Below are positions 9,059 through 20,200 of a DNA stretch of 64,000 nucleotides, piece after piece (within the stretch, counting starts at the first letter, position 1; each line of letters opens with the position of its first letter). Under the pieces are notes generated by a model. It did no database searches. It was not told the DNA's origin and was given only the letters and a program-made list of their open reading frames with translations. The stretch is taken from positions 62,001-126,000 of the forward strand of contig NZ_JBNXUN010000005.1 of NCBI RefSeq assembly GCF_050563525.1, given 5' to 3'. This stretch comes from Falsiroseomonas sp050563525. Its GTDB lineage: Bacteria > Pseudomonadota > Alphaproteobacteria > Acetobacterales > Acetobacteraceae. The position numbers were made by a program, and so were the translations under genes.

Positions 9059-11055
9059 CCCCCATGCCCCACCGGCCCTTCGACAGCCTGCTGGTCGCCA
9101 ATCGTGGCGAGATCGCCGCCCGCATCCTGCGCACCGCCCGCCGCATGGGCCTGCGCGGTATCGCGGTGTTTTCGGATGCCGATGCCGGCGCGGTGCATGT
9201 GGCGGAAGCCGATGCCGCGGTGCGGATCGGCCCCGCGCCGGCGCGCGAAAGCTACCTGCACATCCCCGCCATCCTGGCCGCCGCCCGCGCGGTGGGGGCG
9301 GAGGCCATTCACCCCGGCTATGGCTTCCTGTCGGAGAACGCCGACTTTGCCGAGGCGGTGCTGGACGCCGGCCTGGTCTGGGTCGGCCCGCCGCCTGCGG
9401 CGATCCGCGCCATGGGATCGAAGGCCGCGGCCAAGGCGCTGATGGAGCAATCCGGTGTGCCCCTGGTGCCCGGCTACCACGGAGAAGATCAGTCCGACGC
9501 CACGCTGCATGCCGCGGCACAGCGCATCGGCTTCCCGCTGCTGGTCAAAGCCAGCGCTGGCGGCGGCGGCAAGGGCATGAAGGTGGCGGCCAGTGCGGCC
9601 GAGTTGGAGGAGGCCCTGGCGCTGGCGCGCGGCGAGGCCCGCGCCGCCTTCGGCGACGACCGCCTGCTGCTGGAGCGCTACCTGCAACAGCCGCGCCACA
9701 TCGAGATCCAGGTCTTCGGCGACAGCCACGGCAACATCATCCACCTGCATGAGCGCGACTGTTCCCTGCAGCGCCGCCACCAGAAGGTGGTGGAGGAAGC
9801 GCCGGCGCCGGGCATGACCGCCGCGCGCCGCGCCGCCATGGGGCAGGCCGCCTGTGCCGCCGCGCGCGCGGTCGGCTATGTCGGCGCCGGCACCGTCGAG
9901 TTCATCGCGACGGAAGACACCTTCCATTTCATGGAGATGAACACCCGCCTCCAGGTCGAGCACCCGGTGACGGAGGCGATAACCGGCCTCGATCTGGTGG
10001 AATGGCAGTTGCGCATCGCGATGGGGGAGGCGCTGCCGCTGGCCCAGGCGGAGGTGCCCCTGGAAGGCCACGCCATCGAGGTGCGGCTGTATGCCGAGGA
10101 CCCGACACGGGACTTCGCCCCCTCCACCGGCACGCTGCGGCACCTGGCTCTGCCCCAGGGGCTGCCGGGGACGCGCGTGGATGCCGGCGTGCGAACGGGC
10201 GATGTGGTGCCGATCCACTACGATCCGATGCTGGCCAAGATCATCGTGCACGGGCCGGATCGCGCCACGGCGCTACGGCGGATGGACCGGGCGTTGGCCG
10301 TCTCGGCCGTCGCCGGCATCCGCACCAACCTGCCGCTGCTGCGCGGCATCGTTGCTCATTCGGACTTCCGCGCCGGCGCGTTGGACACCGGCTTCATCGC
10401 CCGCCATGCGGAGGCGCTGCTGGCGCCGCAGGGCCCGGCGCCGCGCGCCGCCCTGGCCGCGGCCCTGCTGCGCCTGCTGCGCGACGCCGCGGGCAACGCG
10501 GCTGCCGATCCGTATTCGCCCTGGGGCACGGCCAGCGCCTGGCGGCTGAATGGCGCCGGCTACCAGGACTTCGTGCTGCTGGACGGTGCGGCCCGCCTGG
10601 CGCTGCGCGCGCATCCCGGCGCGGCGCCCCGGCTGGAACTGCCGGATGGCGTGGCCGAGGCTGGCGGGCTCGTCTGGTCCGGCGATCGCATCGGCTTCAC
10701 GCTGGATGGTCAGGCGCGACAGGCCGTGGTGCTGCGCGAGGGAGCCGTGCTGAGCGTGCTTCTGGACGGCGCGACGCATGAGTTGCAATGCATCGATACC
10801 GGTGCTGCCTCCGGCAATCAGCAGGAAGGCGGTGGCAAGGTGCTGGCGCCGATGCCGGGCCGGGTCCTACAACTTCTGGTAGCGGAGGGCGAGACGGTGC
10901 AGCGCGGCGCCGTGCTGCTGGTGATGGAGGCGATGAAGGTGCAGATGCGTATCCCGGCACCGGCGGATGGCGTGGTGCTTGCGCTGAACTGCGCCGTCGG
11001 TGATCTGGTGGAGGACGGGGCGGAACTCGCCATGCTTGGGCCGCTGCCAGACTGA
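9055..11055 (+). CDS. mccA: Methylcrotonyl-CoA carboxylase-type biotin carboxylase/biotin carrier (alpha) subunit
   Basis: 666 residues from the GTG at 9055; an ATG three codons later (9064) is an equally good start. Domains: biotin carboxylase N-terminal (LLVANRGEIAARI, about 9-120), ATP-grasp with the Gly-rich loop GGGGKGMK and EMNTRLQVEHPVTE, carboxylase C-terminal (about 340-450), then a less conserved linker and a biotinyl domain with VMEAMKVQM, whose Lys (about 628) carries biotin. It carboxylates biotin with ATP and bicarbonate for MccB. Isovaleryl-CoA dehydrogenase and hydroxymethylglutaryl-CoA lyase, often next to mcc genes, are not in the window. Confidence 0.92.
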   Translation: MTPMPHRPFDSLLVANRGEIAARILRTARRMGLRGIAVFSDADAGAVHVAEADAAVRIGPAPARESYLHIPAILAAARAVGAEAIHPGYGFLSENADFAEAVLDAGLVWVGPPPAAIRAMGSKAAAKALMEQSGVPLVPGYHGEDQSDATLHAAAQRIGFPLLVKASAGGGGKGMKVAASAAELEEALALARGEARAAFGDDRLLLERYLQQPRHIEIQVFGDSHGNIIHLHERDCSLQRRHQKVVEEAPAPGMTAARRAAMGQAACAAARAVGYVGAGTVEFIATEDTFHFMEMNTRLQVEHPVTEAITGLDLVEWQLRIAMGEALPLAQAEVPLEGHAIEVRLYAEDPTRDFAPSTGTLRHLALPQGLPGTRVDAGVRTGDVVPIHYDPMLAKIIVHGPDRATALRRMDRALAVSAVAGIRTNLPLLRGIVAHSDFRAGALDTGFIARHAEALLAPQGPAPRAALAAALLRLLRDAAGNAAADPYSPWGTASAWRLNGAGYQDFVLLDGAARLALRAHPGAAPRLELPDGVAEAGGLVWSGDRIGFTLDGQARQAVVLREGAVLSVLLDGATHELQCIDTGAASGNQQEGGGKVLAPMPGRVLQLLVAEGETVQRGAVLLVMEAMKVQMRIPAPADGVVLALNCAVGDLVEDGAELAMLGPLPD

Positions 11056-11103
11056 CCATCGGCCAACCCCGGCAACGATACGAAAACGTCTCAAAAATAG
11101 TAA

Positions 11104-11157
11104 AAGCGCTTATGTTTGGTACATAGCTGTTGCACAATATTTGAACCTTGGTATCTC
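11104..11157 (+). promoter_or_regulatory. AT-rich upstream region of the giant gene: two palindromes and a possible promoter
   Basis: The 159 bp between mccA and the giant gene contain a markedly AT-rich patch (about 11085-11165). It holds the palindrome AAGCGCTT (11104-11111), the inverted repeat TATGT-TTGGT-ACATA (11111-11125), and a weak sigma70-like pair TTGCAC (11130-11135), N16, TATCTC (11152-11157). The inverted repeat ends 4 bp before the -35-like box, where an operator or activator site could sit. This is pattern reading only; promoter boxes in this lineage are loosely conserved. Confidence 0.35.
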
Positions 11158-11214
11158 TTCGGTTAACGGAATGAGGTGGCGCGGCCGCCGGATCTTCCGA
11201 CGGAGAGCGCCTGG

Positions 11215-14200
11215 ATGTCCGCACAGCCTGTTGTCACCTTCCTCCAGGGCAGCGCGATCAACGCGCCCATCGGCGGACTTCAGACCGTCACCGTGCGCTT
11301 CGACAACGTGCCGAATGGCGCGGCCGGCTCCGATGTCGGCTATGCGCCCTACGTCAACCTGGTCATCCCGACGAACGGCAAGGACGGCGCGGGTGCCGGC
11401 AGCGCCGGGGCCACCGCGAATGACGGCCTCGCCTATCTCGGCGCCAGCTACCTCGGCGTGCCGCTGCAGCAATGGGTCCTGGAATTCCCGGCCAACGGGC
11501 AGGTCATCCACCCCTATGCCACCACCGCCGCCGGGACGCCGCTGGCCGTTACTGGCACGCCGGGCGATACGCTGGTGGTGCTGCGGCTGCCCTTCGGCAG
11601 CTTCACGGCCGGCCAGACACCCTCGGACCTCCAGGTCTCGCTCCAGCTCAGCCCGCTGGCGGACCTCGCTCAGCCGCTGAACCTGCAGGCCTCCGGCGGC
11701 TTCGCCTATGGACGCGATGCGCTGCTGAACCCGGTGACGGACAACCCGGTGACGGGCGCCACCAGCAGCCTTTCGGTGACACCGACGGTGCTGGAACTCG
11801 ACAAGGTCTATGTCGGGCCGGAACAGGAGACGGCGACCGGCCCCTCCTACCCGCGCGAGTGGCTGGTGAAGGCGCTGATCGCGGACGGCCAGACCGTGAC
11901 GAAGCTGGTGCTGACCGACCAGATGCCGGACGGCACCATCATCACCGGCGCCAGCATCGTCAACGGCACCGGCAGCGTCACCTACGATAACGCAACGGGC
12001 CTGGTCGTCGCCACGCTGACCGGCGGCTACACCGGCGGCAATCCGGCGCCGACGCTGAAGATCGATTTCTACGTGGACGAGTTCCTGCGCGATGGCGTGA
12101 CGCCGGTGCTGGACCCCACGACCGGTGCCTTCCGCGTGCTGGAGAACAATGCGCGCCTGGATGCCGAATGGCAGCCCCTCGATGCGCGCGACCCGCTGGT
12201 GGTCTTCGCAATCGACCCGGCCGGGCCGGAGGACATCATCACCGCCAAGTCGATCGCGGTGCAGAAGTCCGTCCAGCCGCTCGGCACGCTGCAGGCCGGC
12301 GAGACGCTGGAATACACGCTGGACGGCCAGGTCTCCAACTACTTCAACATGGACGACCTGGTGCTGGTCGACACGCTCGGCGACGGGCAGGTCTATGACC
12401 CATCCTTCGCGGCTACCATCACGATGCGCGAAGGCGGTGCGGTGCTGTTTAGCGGCACCATCGCGCCCACCAACATCTCGGTCGTGCGCGATGCGCTGAC
12501 CGGCCTGTCCACCATTCGCTTCGACGTCTCGCAGGAAATGCGCGACCGTGGCATCGACGACGTGTTGAACGGCCGGCCCGGCGGCGTGGAGAACCAGGCG
12601 ACGGTGCTGGTGAAGTTCCACAGCACCATCCAGGAAAGCTACATCTCCACCAGCCCGGCCCCCTCGAACGAGCCGCTGGTGGACCAGGGCGACCCGCTGG
12701 TCAACGACGTGGTGTTCGACGGCGTGGTCGACGAGACCGACGCGCCGAAGGGCGACGACAGCAGCGCCGGCGTGGTGATGCCGGTCAGCGAGGTCGGCAA
12801 GTCCATCTATGCCATCAACGGCAACACCTCCTTTGCGCCGGGCCCGATTTCCGCCGGCGACCAGATCACCTTTCGCCTCACGCTCGACATGCCGCTGACC
12901 GGCGCACACGACGTGGCGCTGACCGACTTCCTGCCGCTGCCGGTGCTGAAGGCGCTGGCCGGGATGAGCTTCACGGACATCGTCAGCGCGGCAGTGCCGG
13001 GCGCCAACCAGGCCAAGTGGGGCCCGGGTGCCACCTATGACAGCTCCGGCGACCCGACCACGACGCCTTCCATCTCCTTCGACTCTGCAAGCAATTTCCT
13101 GAAGTTCGACTTCGGCGACGCACGCGCCCCGAACAACCTGCCAAGCCGCATCGACCTGCTGTTCACCGTGGTGGTGGAGGATGAGGAGTTCGGCGACGGC
13201 CTGCTGCTGACCAACCAGGTCACCAGCACGGAGACAAACAGCTTCGGCGACGTGTCGGAAGACAACTCCATCGTTCAGTTCGTGCTCGGCGAGCCGGAGC
13301 TGAACATCACCAAGGGTGTCATCGCCGACAGTGGCGCCGGCACGCTGACAGCCACGGCGGGCCCCGTCGCCTTCAGCGCGCCGGGCAGCGCCGGCAACCG
13401 CTTCACCGGCACCATCACCAGCACCAACCTCGACAGCGTGCCGATCGACGCGAACCTGACCGGCGCCGATGCCGGAGACCGCGTGTCCTTCGCCATCGTG
13501 GTAGAGAACACCGGCAGCTCCCTGAAGGGCGCCTTCGACGTCCTGATCCACGACACCATCCCCGCGGGCTTCGAGCCGGCGACCGGTGGCCTGAACCTGC
13601 GCGTCACGGACGGTGCCGGCAACGCGATTCCCTTCACGGTGGAGGGAACCGGCCTGTTCGATCCGGCCGGCGGTATCCGCCTCGGCGATGCGGTGAACAG
13701 CGGCAGCATCGGCGCCTACAGCGCCAGCAGCGGCGACAACATCGTCATCATCACCTACGACCTGGAACTGGTCGCGGACGTGCCGGTGTTCGGCGTGGAC
13801 CTCACCAACACCGCGACCATCGAGCATTTCGCCGCGATGGAAGGCGGGATCGACCGTACGGCCTACACCCCGGCCGGCGACCTGACGGATGCCGCAATCG
13901 TCCGCACCCAGGCGCCCGCCATCGCGAAGTTCGTCTCCGCTACCAGCGAGTCGCACACCGGCTTGCTCGCCGGCAACGATGCGCGCGTCGATACGACGAT
14001 CGGCGAGATCGTGACCTACCGCATCACCGTCACCGTGCCGGAAGGCCGCATGACGGATTTCCGCGTCGAGGACTACCTGCCGACCTCCGATGCCGGCGGC
14101 GGCGGCGTGATGACGGCGCTGGCGGGGCGCTTCATCAGCGTGACCGGCCTGAGCAACAACAGCACCTTCGATGAAACGCCGGCCATCACGCTGACCGACA

Positions 14201-17200
14201 CGGACGGCTTGAACGGCGCCGACAAGGTAACCTTCGCCTTCGGCAACGTGCACAACAAGGCCGACACGACCGCCACGGCACCGGTGACGGTGACACTGGA
14301 AGTCGATGCGGTGGTGCGGGACAACGCTGCCAATTTGCGTGGCGACGTGCTGACCAATACGGTCATCGCAAGCGCGGCGAACGCGAATGCGCCGGGCGGG
14401 CGCAGCAGCACCAGCGCGACCTCGCAGATCGACGTGGTGGCGCCGAACCTGGTCATCGACAAGACGGCCAATACCGCCAAGGCCGATGCCTTCGATACCA
14501 TCAACTACACCATCACGCTGGAGAACAAGGGTGCCCCCGCGGCTGGCGCCGGCACGAGCGACTTCACCGCCCGCGCCTGGGACGTGAACCTGAAGGACCT
14601 GCTGACGGATGTGCAGCTCGACGCCATCTACCAGGGCGCCACGCTGACCGTCACCGGGATCGCCGCCGGCCGCATCACCTATGGTGCGACGCCGGTCGAC
14701 ATCACGCTGGACTATCTGGACCCGGGCGAGAAGATCACGGTCAAGTTCGACGTCGTGGTGAAGTCCGAGGTCGACGCAGGGGAGACGCTGGTCAACACCG
14801 CGACCGCTGTCGGCAGCTCCATGGACGGAACCGCCAGCACCAGCGACCGCGTCAGCACAGTGAGCGACGGCCACACCGTCACCATCGACGCGCCCTCCAT
14901 CACCAAGACCATCATCGCGACCTCCGATCCCAACACCCGTGGTCCCTCTGCCGAGGGCACCGTGCCGCTGGACCGGCACGGCAGCGGTCGCGTCGATCTT
15001 CGCATCGGCGAGGAGGTCACCTATGAGATCCGTGTACGGCTGCCGGAAGGCGACAGCCCGAATTTCCGCATCACCGATGTGCTGGAGGATCTGACCAACG
15101 GCGTCAACGGCACGCTGACCTTCATCCCAGGTTCGCTCGAGGTGGTCTCGGTCGGCGGCAACCTGCAGACCTATGCCGGCGGCGCCGTCGGCGCGCCGGT
15201 CGTGACCACCTCGAACACGGGCAGCACGACAGGTGACGATCGGTTCGAGCTGAACTTCGGCAGCGTCCGCAACGTCTCGAATAACGCCAATACGGATGCC
15301 GAGGTCATAGTGCTGCGGCTGAAGGCCGTGGTGAACGACCTCAGCCACAACAGCGACGCCGACCAGCTGGGCAACATCGCCCGCGTCGATACCGGCACGA
15401 CGGGCGCGCCGGCTACCAGTGTGGTGCTGCCCGAGGTGGTCATCGACGTGGTCGAGCCGGTGCTCAGCATCGACAAGGCCTCCACCATCGTCTCCGGCGA
15501 GGCGCTCGATGCCGGGGCGATCGTCAGCTACTCCATCACGATCCGGCACGCCAACAACTCCGACGCGCCGGCCTACGACCTGAAGGTGGCGGACCTGATC
15601 CCCGCCGGCATGTCGCTGGTCGCCGGCACGCTGACCGCCAGCACCGGCAGCGTCAGCAGCACCGGCAATGCCATCTCGTGGTCGGCTGACCAGTACCTGC
15701 TCGGCGCCACGGCGGTGACCATCACCTACCAGGCGCGTCTGCTGGACAGCGTGACGCCGGCGCAGGTGCTGTCGAACACCGCGACCCTGGCCTATGACAG
15801 CAACCCGGCGGACTTCGTGACCCCGGGCAGCCCGACGCCGGCCGAGGACCTGGCCAGCCGCAGCTACAGCACGCAGGACACCGAGACGCGGACGGTCGTG
15901 CTGGCGCCGACCATCGATAAGTCGGTGGTCGCGACCGGCGACGCGAATTCCGGCAGCGCCTTCGGCAACGTCTCGAACCCCGATGCCGCGCCTGGAGAGA
16001 CCGTCACCTATCGCCTCACCATCACCCTGGGCGAGGGCACGCAGCGACTGGTGATCTCCGACAGCCTGCCGACCGGCCTGACCTTCAACGGCGCCTCGGT
16101 CGAGAGCATCGGCGCCAGCATCAGCGGATCTTCGCTTGCCGTCGGCGCGGCCGCCACCTCGGTTGTCGGCGGCTCCTACACTTTCGACTTCGGCACCATC
16201 GTCAATGCTGGCGACAATGACCGCGATGCAGGCGACACCGTCACGATCCTGGTCAACGCGCGCGTTGCCGCGGACGCCACGCCGGGCAGCACGCTGATCA
16301 ACACCGCGAAGGTCGAGACCTACGCGCCTGGCGGCGGCACGCCCGGCCTCGGCAGCGCGACGGACCTGGCCGCCATCGACGTGGTGCGGCCGGACCTGGT
16401 CATCGTGAAGGACGCCTTGCCCGGCGCCCGCGATGCCGGTGACCTCGTCACCTACACCGTCACGCTGAGCCACGCCGCCGGTTCCACGGCCGCGGCCTAC
16501 AACCTTGCCCTGAAGGACATCCTGCCGGCCGGCGTCGCGCTGTTGGCGGGTAGCGCCACGGCCAGCACCGGCACCGCCAGCATCGCCGGCGGCACGCTGA
16601 GCTACAGCCTCGGCCAGTTCCTGCGCACCGACGCGCCGATCGTGATCACCTACCAGGGCCGCCTCGCGGCCAACGTCGTGGATGGCCAGGCGATCGTCAA
16701 CACGGCGCAAATCACCTACGCCTCAGCCCCGACCAACGGCGCCAGCGTGACGGAGAGCGACCCGGCCACGGTGCTGGTTGATATCGTGAACAGCGTGAGC
16801 AAGACGCTGGAGGCCACCAGCTTCGTCGCCACCACCGGCAGCAATGTCGGTGTCGGCGAATTTGTCAGCTTCCTCGTCACCGCGACGCTGGGGGAGGGCG
16901 CCCAGCGGATCGTGCTGCGTGACGTCCTGCCGACCGGCCTGACCTATATCGGCTCGGACCTGATCTCGCTCGGCGGCATCACCGGCTCCGCCCTCGCGGT
17001 CGGCGCGTCCGGCAGCTACGATGCCGGCAGCCGCACGCTGAGCTTTGCGCTCGGCGACATTGCCAATCCCGTCGAGAACGCCAGCACCGCCACGGACCAG
17101 ATCACCTTCCGCGTCATCGCGCAGGTGGCGGATCAGGCCAACGGGACCATCCTGACCAACACGGGCGCAGTGGTGTCCTCCGTGCCGGTGAACGCCTACG

Positions 17201-20200
17201 GCGTCACCCCCAGCACGAACCAGGTCACGGTCACCGAGCCGGAAGTGTTGACGGTGGTGCGTGCCTCGCTCGGCGGCATCGCCTTCCGCGACACCGATGG
17301 CGACGGCATCCGCGGCCCGGGCGAGACGGTGGTGGTCGCCGGCATCCCGGTGGTCCTGCTCAACGCCGACGGCAGCCCGACCGGCCTCAGCACCGTCACC
17401 GCCTCGGATGGGTCCTACCTGTTCGATGCGCTGGTGCCCGGCAGCTACCGCGTTCGGTTCGGCGAGGCGGGGCTGGAGAAGCGGACGCTCGGCAACCAGG
17501 GGATCATCGACAGCGTCGACAGCGACGCAGACCAGGCCAGCGGCCTCACGCCGGTCTACACCCTGGTGAATGGCGAGAACCGCCGCGACGTCGATGCTGG
17601 CTACTACCAGCTCGCCAGCATCGGTGACCGGGTCTGGGAAGATACCAACGGCAATGGCCGCCAGGATGACGGTGCCACCGGCATCGTCGGCGCCACTGTG
17701 CAGTTGCTGAAGGGTGCCAGCGTCATCGGCACCACCACCACCGGCGCCGACGGCTTCTACGAATTCACCGGCCTGGTGCCGGGCGACTACAGCATCCAGG
17801 TGCTGCCGGACGGCTTCACGGCGACGCAGCGCAACCAGGGCGAGGAGGCCGGCGACAGCGACGTCAACGCCACCGGCCGCAGCGATGTCTTCAACCTGGA
17901 CTCCGGCGAGGCCGAGCCCCGCCTCGATGCCGGCTTCTACCGCGGCGCCAAGCTCGGCGGCACGGTCTTCGAGGATGTGGACGGCGACGGCCTCCAGGAC
18001 GGGGCAGGCGAGCCCGGCATCTTCGGTCGCCTGGTCACGTTGCTGGATGCCAACGGCGTCTCCACCGGCCGCACGGCGCTGACCGATTCGAACGGCAACT
18101 ACCTGTTCGACAACCTGGCGCCCGGCACCTACAGCGTCACCTTCGCCCCCTCCGGGGCCATGCCCTTCACCAAGGCGAATGTCGGCCTCGACAACGGCCT
18201 GGACAGCGACGCGAACCCGCTGACCGGCGCCACGGAACAGGTGACGCTGGTCTCCGGTGGCGACAACCGCACGCTCGATGCCGGTGTCTATACCCCGGCC
18301 GCCATCGGCAACCGGGTCTGGGAGGATCTGGACGGCGATGGCCAGCAGGATGCGGGGGAGCCCGGAATCGTCGGCGCCACCATCCGCCTGCTGGACGCCG
18401 GCGGCACCGTCATCGGCACCACCACCAGCGGCGTCAACGGCAGCTACGCCTTCACCGGCCTGGCGCCCGCCGACTACCGGGTGGAAGTGGTGGCGGCCGG
18501 CTACGTGCCGACGCGCCAGGACCAGGGCGCGGATGGCAGTGACAGCGACATCGCCGCCAACGGCCGCACCGGCTTCGTCAACCTGTCCTCCGGCGAGACC
18601 GACGACACGGTGGATGCCGGGCTGTACCGCTACGCCTCGCTCGGCGACAAGGTGTTCGACGACCTCGACAATGACGGCATCCAGGATATCGGAGAGCCGG
18701 GCCTTGCCGGCATCACCGTGCGCCTGCTGTCGGCCGATGGGCTGACGGTGCTCGCCACCACCACGACCGGCACCGGCGGCCTCTACCGCTTCGAGGATCT
18801 GGCGCCGGGCGATTACCGCGTGGAGTTCGTCGCCCCCGCCGACCGCGCCTTCGCCAGGAAGGACCAGGGCGGCGATGCGGCCGACAGCGATGCGGACCGC
18901 ACCACCGGCCGCACCGATCTCGTCACGCTTGCCTCCGGCCAGGACCGTACCGATGTCGATGCCGGGCTGCTGCTGCTTGGCGACCTCACCGGCCGCGTCT
19001 GGGTGGATCGCGACGGCGACGGCATCGAGGATGCGGCGGAGGCGCCGCGCGCCGGCGTCACCGTCCGCCTGCTGAACGCGGACGGCACGCCGACCGGCCG
19101 CACCACCACCACGGACGCCACGGGCCAGTATCTGTTCGAGGACCTGATCACCGGCTTCTACCGCGTGCAGGTCGCGGCGCCGGCCGGCGAACGCCTGACC
19201 CTGCCGAACCAGGGCGTTGACGACACAGTGGACAGCGACGCGCTGCCCGCCACCGGCATCACGCATGCGGTGCAGGTGCTGCCGGCGCAGGTCACGCGCG
19301 ACCTCGATGCGGGCCTGTACGTTCCCGCTTCTCTCGGCGACCGGGTCTTTCTCGACCGGGATGCGGACGGCGTGCAGGACGTCGGGGAGCCTGGCCTGGC
19401 TGGGGTCACTGTGAACCTGCTGGATGGCACCGGTGCCATCATCAGTGCGACGCAGACCAATGCGACCGGCCTCTACAACTTTGCCGGCCTCGCCCCTGGC
19501 CAGTACGGCGTGCAGGTGGTGGCGCCGGCGACCTACGAGGTCTCGCCGCGTGACATCGGCAGCGACGCGCTGGACAGCGACGCGCTCGCCGACGGAAGTG
19601 TTCCGCCTGTCATGCTGTACTCCGGCGATGCCCGGACCGATCTCGATGCCGGGCTGTTCCAGCGCGTCACGGTCGGTGACAGGGTGTGGCGCGACCTGAA
19701 CGGCAACGGAGTGCATGATACGGGAGAGCCGGGTGCGCGGGGCGTTACGGTGCGGCTGCTTGATGCCGGCGGCGCCGTCATCGCCACCACCGTCACCGCC
19801 ATCAGCGGACATTACAGCTTCGACAACCTGCTGCCGGGCAGCTATTCGGTGCAGTTCGTCGCACCAGCCGGCTCCGTGTTCACCACGCGGGATGTTGGCA
19901 ACGACAATCGTGACAGCGATGCCGACCTCGCCACGGGACAGACGCAGCAGGTCACGCTGACTTCCGGCCAGGTGAACACGTCGCTGGATGCGGGGCTGCT
20001 TTTCGCGGGCTCCATCGGTGACAGGGTCTGGGCGGATCGGGACGGCGACGGCCAGCAGGATGCCGAGGAACCCGGCATCGGCGGCGTCATCGTGCGGCTG
20101 CTCAGCACATCGGGCGCGGTGATCGCCACGACCACTTCCGATGCCTCGGGCTTCTACCTGTTCGATGGCCTGCGGCCGGGCGACTACGTGGTGCGCTTCA

